Shown here in pieces: positions 33,325 through 45,200 of a DNA stretch of 64,000 nucleotides. The DNA is from Caenorhabditis elegans. Its lineage: Eukaryota; Nematoda; Chromadorea; Rhabditida; Rhabditidae. The position numbers were made by a program, and so were the translations under genes. The DNA lies in contig NC_003282.8 of the NCBI RefSeq assembly GCF_000002985.6, forward strand, positions 1,488,001-1,552,000. The letters are read 5' to 3'. Numbering within the stretch: position 1 is the first letter of the stretch; each line of letters starts with the position of its first letter. The notes below the pieces were generated by a model. The model did not search any database. It was given only the letters and a program-made list of their open reading frames with translations, and was not told the origin of the DNA.

Positions 33325-34431
33325 TTTTGATTGAGGTAAGGTGCTGCTCTGCCAAAAAAAAAGCAAAATGACAAGGTGCGAGTATATTGGGCGTGGTTGC
33401 TGCTACTGATCACATGGCTTCATGGCGAGATAGTATAGAAGAGACAGTTCTCCCGGGATTCCCCACTTCTGATTCAACACTTCTTAATAAGTTATTTTGA
33501 GTTTGAAATTAGAGAAATAGCGTGGGTAGTCAAGAGATTCAGAATCCGTGATGTGTTGGATATTTGAAATCATGTGTGGATTTTGATTAATAAGATTTGG
33601 TAAATATGAGTAATTCTTTCAAGGAAGATGAACTCTGTGAGAGTTCGAAAATCAAGTCAGTATCTGGTGAACAGAGAGCAAAACGAATTTAACTATGGAT
33701 CGAAAAACTAATAGGGGTACTTGTAATAACTCAACTTGAAAATAAAACTCTGTTCATAATACCTTAAGCATTTCCGGTTATAGCCCGGATCAGTGATGTG
33801 CGACAAATCTCAAAATTTGGCAAATTCGGCAAATTTGCCGCACACCTCTGATCTATACTAGTGTATCAAATAACGCATTTTTTGTATCAGTTAACTACAA
33901 CAAAAAGCTCCAGGAGTGTTGTAAACCATTTTTGCACCCAATTAATTCCGGCGAATCGGTAAATTACCGGAACTGAACAATTTCCTGCAAAAAGGCAAAC
34001 GGGCAATTTGTCAATTTGCCGAAATTGCCAAAAAATTTTGGCAAATTGTGGTTTTGCATAATTTTTTTGGAAATTTTAGAATTTCAATTTTAATCGGCAA
34101 AATTGTGCGCATCTTAAGAATGTGCCGACATCTATTTTGAAAAGTAAACAAATTCTATGAAAATATCTAAAGAAAACGGGAAAAAATATCAAAAAGGCAC
34201 AGTTTCGAGTGTTTCCGTTATAAAAACAACACTCTAAAAAATTTCCGGCAAATTGGTATCCGGCAAATCGGCAAACCGGCAATTTGCCATTGAAGGAATT
34301 TTAGTGCTTGTTTGAATGTTATAGTACCGTATTTGCCTCTACGAAATTTTCCGGCAATTTGAATTTTGAAAAAAAAACCTGTCATATTTCGGTATTTCTC
34401 ACTTCCAACACCTCCTCAGAGGAAATTTAAA
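33325..34431. other. Intergenic/intronic stretch between divergent receptor genes
   Basis: Mostly AT-rich. 33606-33655 is a possible alternative first exon for the plus-strand GPCR (see that entry). 33800-34290 holds TTTGCCG-type repeats with a GCCGCACACCTCTG end. Confidence 0.4.
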
Positions 34432-34870
34432 TTCTGTTGTGGACTTGATCTATTTCGCAAGATTCGTTGAAAAGTCCAGAACAAAAATATCATCCAAATG
34501 AATAATCGTATGATTATAATTAACAAGTACATTGCACTAATCAAATGATACGGGATTTCAAAGAGTCTGCAAAACAATTTTAAGATGATTTTTAAAACGT
34601 GATACAGATGACTAACGAGTAAAAAATATGAGTTTTGACATTCCAATTCTACCGGGAGAAGAGTTTGCACTAAGTAAATGTTATAACGCTTTTCTAACTC
34701 GAGGGTTTCCAAGTTTATGGAACAAATGGAGCACAGGGTATAACTTTGAACAACCTATATTATCGTAAATACACTTCTTTTATCTTTCTATAAAAAAAAT
34801 ATATGTACCTGACTAATAGATCCGCAGTGAATAGCACTTGAAAAACGAATCGTCCTTTAATTCTTTTTTA
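34432..34870 (-). pseudogene. Fragment of a membrane receptor, probable pseudogene
   Basis: Minus-strand exon-like pieces encode VFQVLFTADLLV, then a piece ending YNIYLVQTLLPVELECQNSY, then LFEIPYHLISAMYLLIIIIR before a TGA. A donor GTATCA and acceptor TTTTGCAG join the last two in phase. Only about 100 aa with two or three hydrophobic helices remain, and no start or remaining helices are visible. This suggests a decayed serpentine receptor. It may be chance; confidence is low. Confidence 0.3.
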
Positions 34871-35807
34871 ATCTTTAAAAAATTCAAAAAAATATCATAG
34901 AGGTTCAAACGTAGTGTTTGGACTTCCATGCAGGCTGTAAAAAACGCCTGCCGAGCCCGCCTGCCGGTCCAGCAAGTGGTACATCCATACAAACGCGCTC
35001 TACTGATAATTTGAGTTTGACCAGGTATTGGTGCGTTTTAAGGAAATAAGTTTTGGTCCTTAAAATTCAGAATTTATTTTCGGACACCCGTTTTTGAGAA
35101 AAACCCGCCTTTTAAACGTTCAAGTAGACAAATTTCGTACAGGTATCACTTCTCGGGCCGTGCATAGTGTAGAAACAAGGCGAGAGGCCGGCATGAGGCG
35201 GGTAGGTTGCAGGCAGGCGTCAGGCCCTGAAACCGCACCTGCCTCCCATGGAAGCCTACTTAGTTTTCAAGAATTTTCATACCTTGACTTATTTTACAGG
35301 AGCTTTACCACAGAGTTCTGGTCTACCTCATTGGATTTTTCGCTCTCCATTGACAATCGCCCGCCGGACAACGCGTGGGAAAGTCGTGTACTCCACACGG
35401 ACAAACACAATTAGTTTTACAACTAAAATCGGGCCGCGACGCGACTCGCAACGCGCCGTAAATCTACCCCAGATATGGCCGAGCTAAAATGGCCTAGGTC
35501 GCCAAACTCTTCCATTTCAATTTAAAAGAGAAGCTTAAACCGCGTGCTTTAGAGTTTTAAATTTTTCAGCCAGCTGGAATTTTCAATTTTTTCAAACATA
35601 AATTTCTCAACTTTCCACTCGATCACTGAATTTTGTGTAGAAATCGCCAATTTTTGCATAATTCTCGATTTCTCTCTCTCTCTCTCTCTGACTTTTTCTC
35701 TCTTTGCACAAAAATGCAAATACCCATCTCTTTGCCAAGTGAATTTCCGAGTTGTATATATCAATTTGAAAATTGATTTCTTTTTGCCTCGTCCGTGAAA
35801 CTTTTTT
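34871..35807. other. Repeat-bearing region upstream of the plus-strand GPCR
   Basis: 34955-35165 is a diverged partial copy of the element at 52036-52279 (shared AAGTGGTACATCCAT and CACTTCTCGGGCCGTG). 35165-35250 has the AGGCAGGCGTCAGGCCC repeat also seen at 56960-57020. A (CT)n run lies at 35668-35688. I see no gene. Confidence 0.5.
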
Positions 35808-38599
35808 ATGGCATGCTTGAAAAAAGCACAACTTTTATTTTTTAGAGACCCCCTGAGTCGGTAGGTAATGTTCACGAATTTTGGAAATTTATTTCAGAAA
35901 TTTTGGACCAAAAAAATTTGGAAATTTGCGCAAACTTTTTTTTCTCAAATTCTTAAACAATTTTACAGATTCATTTGGCAATACGTATTCCCACTCCAAT
36001 TCGCGTTAGGACTCCTTGGAAATTCTCTGAATTTGTGGGTGCTCGCCAGTGATGAAGTACCCAATATTGCTAGTGATATGGTAGTGATTTTGATTTTTTT
36101 TTAAATATATTTTGCAAATTTTAATTTCCAGCTAGCAGCAGTTTCATTTTGTGATTTGGCATTTTTACTGGTTATGTTACCCAATTGTCTGGCCGCATTT
36201 GACACAATTGCATACAATGTCTCGTTCAGGTTAGAAACTGATACTCTATGCGCCCGACACGCTACGGGTTAAGAAAATCAACTCGCAAAGTGTCGGCCGC
36301 TGAATCTAGAAACTAGGAAAGCAAAAACAGCAAAAAAAACTAGTTATACAAAACATATAAGTGCAATAATGAAGACTATATTTTTGTTAGTTTACAATCT
36401 GTTGTATTCATTTTAGCTAGAGCTAAAGCGGCCGACACTATATGGGTCGGATTTTTCACAAAACTCCAACTACGAAATGTCGGTTGCTTGAACTCCGCAA
36501 GCTTAAAAAAGTCATATGGATGTTTTTTATCAAATCTACAATATGAAGATAGTGACGTTGTTGCGCCCGACACCTCACGGGTCCGAAAAGTAGCCCATGA
36601 TGTGTCGGCTGCTATATCTCCCTTTTTAGGTAGAGTTTTAGCGGCCAACATCTATGAGTGGATTTATACAATGCAAGAAAAACTAACCCGCAAGATGTCG
36701 GTCGCTATTACTGTGTCTATAGGAAAGATTTTATCTCAGCGCCCGACACCTCATGGGTCGGTCGCTGAAAATTCTGATTCTTCAGGTATTTCTACCTGAA
36801 CACCAAACAACACATGTCAGCAGTGGCGAACTGGATGAGTGCCGCTGCGATTTGGTAAGCTCTCCCTTTCCTCTATTACAAGTGCACCACCAACAATATT
36901 TCAGGCTAATCCTAGCAGTATCCATCGAACGCTACCTGATCGTCCGATCGCCGTTCCGCGCCAAACTCTATTGGCAACGTGGAAAAATGGTGGTGGTCCT
37001 GTCGTCGATCTTCGTGACAACCGGGTTGCTCACAGTATACCACCATTTTGAATGGGACTGTGTGATCGAGGAGTTCTGTAACGGTACACAGCTTCTCGAC
37101 TTTTGCTACTACTCTGGGATGCGGCACCAGAAAACGTATCGGAACAAAGACTGGGTGACGCCAAGCAATGTGAAGAAGGTCTACCTGAAGTTTTCCACGT
37201 TTTTGAACGCGATTTTGGTAGGGTATTCTAGATATATTTTTCGAAGAAAAATGGAACTTTCCAGGTTGTATTCGTCCCAATAGTTTTGGTCATAGTTCTG
37301 AATATGCTTATGATTCGGCAGTTGAAGATAAACTGGACATCACCAAGATTGGAGTCGATGAGAGGAGCCATGACTAGGAGCCACGTGGTTAGTGGCAAGC
37401 AAAAGCCTGAGCTTAATCTTAAATCTAGGCCTAGACCTGAGGCTACGCCTAAGCCTAAACATTAGCCGAAGTCTAAACCTAAGCCTAAACCTAAGCCTAA
37501 TCCTAAGCCTACACGTCGTGTCAAAACCTCCCATTTTGGTTTGATCTTCGAAAAATGCGAAGAAGAGACGCAGACTTTTCAAAAAGTCACATTTTCTTGG
37601 TGGGGGGAAAATTGCCGCATTTTTTGTAGATCAAACCGCAATGAGACAGCCTTACACCACGTGAGCCTAAGCCTAGCTTATGCCTAAGTTTGAGACTTAG
37701 CCTAAGCCTAAACCTAAGCCTAAGCCTTAATCAAAATCGAAGCCAAAGCCATATTGTAAGCCTAAACCCACTTCACACTTTACATATCTAATTTTCAGCG
37801 TCAACGTCAACGAGTAGCCGTTACAGTCATCGCCATCGGGCTCTGTTTTTCTCTAACCCAAGGACCATCTGCATTCATGGCTCTTTACGAACTTTTTTCC
37901 GAATACGAACTCGGGCATACTTTCTACGCGATTTTTAGGTACTTCAACTACCATATACATCCATTGAACATTTATTATGTTTTTAGCATAACGAATTCGC
38001 TGGTGGTCACTGGTAAAACGATCAACTTTATTTTGTTCTGCCTGTCATCGGAACATTTCCGGCAGAAATGTTTCAAGGCGATCTATCGGAAATTTCCAAA
38101 GGTGAGGAGAGGTTCATGTGGAGGAGCCGTGAACCATAGTGGTATGGGGGTGTACCCGGAGAACGCGGGAATCCACGGAGCCATAAGTGCTTCATGGCTA
38201 GCCTGAAGCTTATTGATCTATTATGGTCCACCTCGACCATTGAGACTATGGTTAGAACTTAGCCATCGTCTAACTAAGCACATCAAATCTATCATATGGG
38301 GTTCTCTAAGACATTCAGGCTTCTCAAACTCTATCCTCCTGAACTTTCAGCTCTCCCAAAGCAGTATCGGCAAGCGATTTCTCGACCATCAACGCTCCAA
38401 CTCGTACGATCGATCCTCCTCGCTGCGCACCGTCCGCTCACGGCGTGGCTCTGCAACTACACTTCCAGGTGTCAACCGAGACACCTTGCTGCTCCCGCCA
38501 TCCGAAGAATGCGCGACGTGCTCACTTTCAGTGTCGAGACAGAACATCTCATATCGGACAAGGTTGCACTCGGAGCCTTCGGTCTCATCCGAACGTTAG
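35808..38599 (+). CDS. Rhodopsin-like neuropeptide-receptor-type GPCR (copy A)
   Basis: Exons 35969-36080, 36132-36229, 36786-36854, 36905-37217, 37265-37387, 37799-37938, 37987-38101 and 38351-38599 join in phase. TM1 is VFPLQFALGLLGNSLNLWVL. TM2 has LAAVSFCDLAFLLVMLPN. TM3 ends AAAIWLILAVSIERYLIVRS, with ERY for DRY. TM6 has CFSLTQGPSAFMALY and TM7 TGKTINFILFCLSS. The C-tail is Ser/Arg-rich. The pattern fits the FMRFamide/myosuppressin receptor-like (FRPR/DMSR) group, so a neuropeptide ligand and G-protein signalling in neurons are likely. The first exon is uncertain: 35808-35860 (MACLKKAQ...) and 33606-33655 (MSNSFKEDELCESSKI) both join in phase. It is a paralog of the gene at 39221-48398. 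Intron 3 holds several GCCCGACACCTCACGGGTC repeats. Confidence 0.9.
36240..36770. repeat. Dispersed GCCCGACACCTCACGGGTC motifs
   Basis: At least seven variants of GCGCCCGACACCTCATGGGT in both orientations within intron 3 of GPCR A. They share the core of the 29-bp satellite in the lectin gene. Confidence 0.75.
37405..37765 (-). repeat. Telomere-like (GCCTAA)n split by a palindromic MITE
   Basis: Two runs of degenerate GCCTAA (37405-37515 and 37660-37765), equal to TTAGGC on the minus strand. They flank a roughly 140-bp element with CATTTTGGTTTGATCTTCGA and GATCAAACCGCAATGAGACA arms that ends near CACCACGTG. It lies in intron 6 of GPCR A. Confidence 0.8.
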
Positions 38600-39220
38600 T
38601 TGTTGTATATATATGTATGTGATAAATTTGTTTTGAAAACAAAATGTTTTTTTTGGCGAGATGGGTACGATTTGTTAAGCACTAACATAGAACGAAAATA
38701 AAATTGGCAACACATTTTGCTCGCTGGAGTGCTAATGTTTCTAGTTTAAGGCTCCCAGCTGTGTAAGGCGCGAAATGTGGGCCTCACGCCGACGCCGCTG
38801 AAATGAAGTGCGGCCGGAGCTGCCGACACGTTCGGGGTTCCGCGCCGCACGATACATTTGGATACATTTTACACCCAAAACACGTGTTTCCTGGAAAACC
38901 ACTACATAGAACAGGAAATTGACAGCACTTTTTGTTAACTAAAAGTTCGAGTTGTTTTCATGGGCCAATTTTGGTGTATGTTAGATAAGAAGTACAAATA
39001 CCTGAGAGCTAAAACATTTTAATTTGCTGAAAAGGTTTGTAAACCGATTTCCAAACCTCACCTATTAAACTTCAATCTCTGAACAAACCAGATAATTTAT
39101 GCACGTATCAATATCAAAAATTCAAATGTTTATATTCACAACATTACTGAACCCGACACATAGACAAATAGATCAAGATAGGAATGAAAACAAAGAGAGA
39201 TTTAAAATGAGTTACTAAAC
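38600..39220. other. Tail-to-tail intergenic region between the two GPCRs
   Basis: 3' flanks of both receptor genes. AATAAA-like AAAATAAAATTG at about 38694 probably serves GPCR A. GGCCGACACG-like and GTGCGGCCGG text near 38800-38850 resembles the dispersed motif. I see no gene. Confidence 0.5.
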
Positions 39221-42200
39221 TTAAACTTGTGTGCTCTGCGTGGTCCTTGCCGTGCTCGTCGGCGGGGTCGGGAAGCTATCCGTAGAAGGATTGGAGATCA
39301 GCTGACTAGCCCCTTTCGGCGCGACTACACTGGAACTGCTGACCTTTCGGGATGTAGAAAAGTTTCGGGAGCATGGAGAGTAGACAATCGATGTTTTTTG
39401 AGTGATGACCGACTTTGAACGCGTGAAGTTCGACCTGAAAACCTGTTTGATCGATGGCAATTGATAGAGAGAACCGAGGAAGGGTTGGTGGTAATCATTC
39501 ACGTTAGTCAACAGAGATGCTCTAGGCGTGAATGACTTACGAGAACTTGATTACCTCGACGTTTTGTTGCGACCCGCGTAGAAGATGAGCTGGCACCAAA
39601 ACCTGCAGGTTAGCCAGAGGCGGCGGCGGAAGGTCTCTGAGGTGAGGCAGAAGAGGACTACGTTGAGCATTTTGCCGGTGAGCACTAGTTGATTCGCCAC
39701 CACGGATATATAGATGGAATATCTGGAAATAGGCTTGTTAGAGGCTGAAAATTGTTGTCTCCGGGAATTTTCTAAAACTCAAGAATGGATTTGTTGAAGT
39801 AAACTGAGGACTAACGGCTCGGACGATTTTGAAAATAGGCCCAAAATGGGCTGAAATAAACGAATTTCGTAATGAAACATTTAGAAAATTTTTCAAAATT
39901 TTTTTATGGCTGTTCAAAATTTTGAAAAAATTACCCTGATTTTAGGTAAAATCTCGAACTTTCGTCCACTTTTCTGTGTCGCATCTGTCCAAAGTTGACT
40001 TTTTTGGAAATATCACCCTTTATTGAATATTTTGGTAGTATATCTCACCTAATTTCGCTTGTTAAGATACATTTAAAGCCGATTGATAACCAAAAATCAT
40101 CGAAATTGGTGAGCCTATCTTTAAATGTAGGCTTGAAATGTACCTTTTTAAACGAAATTGAATGAGATAAACTACCAAAATATTCATTAAAAGATGATAA
40201 ATCTTTTAAAAAAAGTCAACTTCGGGCAGATGCGAAACAGAAAAGTGTGCAAAATTTGAGATTTTAGCTAAAATTAGCGTAGTTTTTTCGAAATTTTGAA
40301 CCGTCATAAAAAATTTTTGAAAATAATTTTTTTGAGAAGTTTCATTACAAAATTCGTCCATTTGAGACTATTTTGGGCCTATACGTTCAAAATTGTTCAA
40401 ACCGGTAGTCTTTTGAATAGTCTATATGTTCCCTATGTTCCCCAACTCACTGATTTGGTGGGAACATCTTTTGTGAAATGAAAACTATGGCCGACGGTCC
40501 CTGTGTCAGTGTGAAGCATGAGACGATCGCCAGCACGGTGTGCGTCATCTTCTTCTCCTGCTCGGCCATACTCGATGGTCCGGCAGCGTTTCGGACGAGA
40601 AGTTCCTGAAAGAATCAAAAGTTAGGAGGATTTTGTGCTCCGCGAGCCCCCTCAGGCAGAATGAGTGGGGGGTGGTTGTTTGCAAAAACAACCAGTGGGA
40701 CATGTTTAGTGCAAAAATCTATGAGTACTAGAATTTGTGTTCAATGTGAAACCACATGTGTGTTAAGTAGGGCTGTACAACGTCCGGTCGTCCGAACCGG
40801 ACGCACATGCGTCCGGTTGGGGTAGCTATCCACGACGGCCGACAATTTCCGAGTTTCGCCACTCACTATAAAATTGCTGATTAAGTATAGTGAGTGGCGA
40901 AACTCGGAAATTGTCGGCCGCCGTGGAAACATACCCCAAAACCGGACGCAGTGCGTCCGGTGGTGTCAAAATCGGACGACCGGACGCCGATTTGTACAGC
41001 CCTAGTGTTAGGAATTCAGTAGTTTTGGTGCATCAAATTTTTCGGAGTTTATTAAGCAAGCGGCAAACTGGCCAAATTTGCCAAATTTGCCGAATTCTCC
41101 GAATTTGCGGAACTTGGTCCATTGGTGACCTACAGTGTCTCCGCTTTGCTCTGTGTCTCTCCCTCTTTATGTGTGTCCATCAGGGCTGTGCGGCAACCGA
41201 GACCGGCAATTGCCGAAGTTGCCGAACCCTAAAAATTTCGGCAACCGGCAACCAGTTTTCAAAGTTTTTTTGTTGAAATTATATTTTTGAGCGTTTTGGA
41301 AAAAAAAGTATGGTCGTTTTTTTCGTTTACAGCAGGGGTGTGCGGCAAATTTGCCGAATTTGCCGAATTTGCCGTTTGCCGAATTTGCCGTTTGCCGAAT
41401 TTGCCGAGCACGGCAAATTTCAAAAAAGTAGATTTGCCAAATTTGCCGAGATCGGCAAATTTTGAGATTTGCCGCGTCAAAAATTTGACAGTACAATTTT
41501 GACTAAAACTATTGATTTTTTAGCCAAAAATTTAGTAAAATGACACAAAATTGAGCTATTTTGATGCTTAAACAGACATACTACGCGGAACTTATTCAGA
41601 AACCAGATGTGTGTTAAGAATTCAGTAGTTTTGGTGCTCCAAAAAACATAAAAAATATCAAATTTTTCCGAGTTTGTTAAGCACGGCAAATTTGCCGAAT
41701 TTGCCGAATTTGCCGAGCTCGGCAAATTTGCCGAATTTGCCGTGCTCGGCAAATATTGAAAAAAGAGATTTGCCGAATTTGCCGAGCTCGGCAAGTTTTG
41801 AGATTTGCCGCACACCCCTGGTTTACAGTGAAATTATAGCATTTTTCAGGCTCTCTGAATGCTTTTTTCTGAGCTTCAAAATGTTTGACATTGATATCGG
41901 CAGTTGCCGAAGTTGCCGAAAAAAATTTCGGCAACCGGTAACCGGTTGCCGGTTTCAACTTGGTTGCCGGTTTCGCCGAATTCGCCGAGCTCGGCAAATG
42001 AAGAGATTTGCCGCACACTCCTGGTTCAAATACTCACTAAAATCCAACAACCTCACCTCAGAATGCCTCCGCTTTACCAAACGAATCAGTGAAATATTGA
42101 GCACTGCCACAGCGAAAATCGGCAGAAGCACGGCGAGCAGCGCATTTGCGTACACAGAAGTATGAAGGTACTGCTTCACGGATAGGCTCGTCGGGTTGAT

Positions 42201-45200
42201 CTTCCTGCCGTGCATGTCCTCAGTGTTCGGATAGCACTTGCCAAGGATCTGAGTGCCATGGCACGCGATATAGGTGATGCAGGTATGGGAGAAGTGATGA
42301 TAGCTGGTGAGGAATAGGGTGGACACCATGATCCCTACCGATACGACGACTATTTGTTTTCCCTGGAAAAAAAATGAGAAAAGTTGTTTTGTTTTTTGTT
42401 AGTTGGAATTCAAATTCGTAAAAAAAGGCAATTACATTGTGCACGTCCAATGATCGAAATGGGAATTTGATGATCAAGAGTCGCTCGAGTGAAACTGCCA
42501 AAACAAACCTGAAAATTGTTGTCAACAACTGAAACTACTACCCAGCAGGAACATACCAAATAGCTGCAGCTGAAAACCAGTTACTCAACGCGCCGAAATG
42601 AGGTTTCGAGTGGAATTGGAATAGACGGAATGTGGGATTTCGAGAGAAAGTGTCCAGTGAGGCGAGGTAGTGCGGGATCATCATGAAGAAGACGAGCATG
42701 TCGCAGAGAGCAAGGCTTGTCAGCAGGTGATTGGCTCTGAAAGTGGTCATTGGAGTAGGGGAATTTGGATACTATTAGGTCTCCAAATAAGTTCCGGGTC
42801 AAAAATCATAACTTTGTTCGCTGTGTATCGATTTTTTTGAAACTGTGGGAATTTACGTTATCAACCATGATCTTTCATTTGACAATAGTCACAAAATTTT
42901 TTGACCACCCCAAGTGTCCTAACTCGGAGCCAATTTTTTCAGGCATTTTTCTGATCTCGCTTCTTTGCAGCTTTGAGTTAAGGCTTGTGTGCGGATTTTG
43001 CTATGTTTAAAATACATTATTAGAAAACAACAAAAGTTTGGAAAAAAATCCGTCCAAAAAAATTTTTAAAAAATTTTTGTCAAAAATTCTTGATTTTTCA
43101 TACAAAAATGATGTTACCAAGTGTAAACTATTTTTAAACATAAAAATCATTTGAGTTTGAAATTTGAATATCAAGAAATATTCGAAAAAACTCAAAAATT
43201 ATCCGAAAAATTTATATTTTCTATTATCATTTTAGTGTATCGAACTAAACTTATATGTTTTATATGTGTAAAAATAGTTTACACTTGGTTACATCATTTT
43301 TGTATGAAAAATCAAGAATTTTCGACAAAAATTTTTTTTGAAGATTTTTTGACGACCAACCAAAAAAATTTTTTTTGGACGGATTTTTTCCAAACTTTTG
43401 TTGTTTTCTAATAATGTGTTCTAAACATAGCAAAATCCGCACACAAACCTCAATTCAAAGCTAAAAAGAAGCGAGATCAGAAAAATGGCTGAAAAATTGG
43501 CTCCGAGTTAGGACACTTGGGGTGGTCAAAAAATTTTGTGACTAGTGTCAAATGAAAGATCATAGTTGATAACATAAATTCCCAAAGTTTCATAAAAATC
43601 GATACGCAGCGATCAAAGTTATGATTTTTTGACCCGGAACTTATTTGGAGATCTAATATAACTAAAAATCTGGAATTTTGACCGAAAAGTCGAGGTATTT
43701 TTGAACTTGCAAGAGTTTTCCAGGTAGTTTGTTTTCTAAAATTTTTAAAACATTTTTGTGAAATTATTTTAATGTTTTTTTTTTCGGAAAAAAATTCTTG
43801 AAAACATAGTTTTTTTTCAGTTTAATGTTGACATTGTGAACATGGAAATAGTATTTTTTCTAGAAATGTTCATTTTTTCGAGAAAAAAAATCGGAGAGTT
43901 TAAGGTCTAGCGTGAAATTTTTTAATTTTTTCAGTTTCAAAAATTTATCGATCGTTGTTTTTCAGACTATTTTCATAGTGGCTGAAAAATTAGTAAAAAT
44001 TAGTGAAAAATATATATTTTTGCGGTTTTTTCGGAAAAAAATGCCTTGAAAAATCAATCGACAAAAACTGTTTCAAAAAAAATTCGGAGTAATTTTTTGA
44101 AAGTTTTTTAAAAACATTTTTAAACAAAATATCTATTTACATATGTTATGCAATATTCCTGAAAACGCAAAAAATTGGAAAAATAGTTTCCCTTTTTATA
44201 ATAAGTGACAATTTTTCCCAGAAGTTCAGCTCAAAAATTGGCAATTTTTTCACTTTTCGGTACTTCCAATTTTATGCTCAAACTTTCACATTTTTAGCCC
44301 CAAAAGCTCACCTATTCTTAATATGTCCACTGAGAAGTACTGTCATTGTCAGCAGGTTTCCCACCACTGTGATCATGAACTGGATCGGGAAGATGTACTG
44401 AAACAAAAAACACCCTTGTTCCGCACACACCACTTGAACACTTTTTTCTTCCCCCAAAAATCGACCCCAATACATCTTAGAAGCTGTCTTCACGGATTTC
44501 CCCTCCCAAACGTCCGATTCATCTCTCAAAGTTTCCCCCAGGGGAGCCCAGTAAAAAACGAAAGGGAAAAAGTTTTGAGCAGGTCCGGGGGGTGCAATCT
44601 GCTACGCAAGCAGGAAGACGACGCGGCAGGAAATCGAGCAAGGTTCAAAGAGGAAAAAACATACTTTTTTGGTAGACTATGATGACTAACTTGTGAAACC
44701 TTTTTTTGTGTGTTGTTGTTTTATTTGGGCCCTGGCAAATAAATGAGCAAATGAAATAATAGTAACGCACCAGAAAGCAGAAGCCATCAAGACTTTGAAA
44801 TTGTAATAAAAAAATCTAATATCAGACTAAAAGCAATAAAAACATCAGGGGCGGCAAACGATTTTTCCGGAAAAATCGTCAAGTAGGCAAATCGTCAAAT
44901 TGGTAAATTGCCGATTCGCTGCATTTGCCGGAAATAAATTGCCGTTTTTCCGGCAAATTGTGGTTTTGTACTTTTTTTTTTTGGAAATTTCAGAATTTCA
45001 ATTTTAATCGGCAAAATTGTCTGCAATCTATGAATTTTCCTATATCTATTTTGAAAAGTAAACAAATTCTGTAAAAATAAAAAAACGGCAAAAAATTTCA
45101 AAAAGGCACAGTTTTAAGAAGAAACTACTTTTGAAAAATCCCTCTAAAAACAAATTGATGTTCGGCAAACGGCGATTTGTCGGAGACAAAAATTTCCGGC

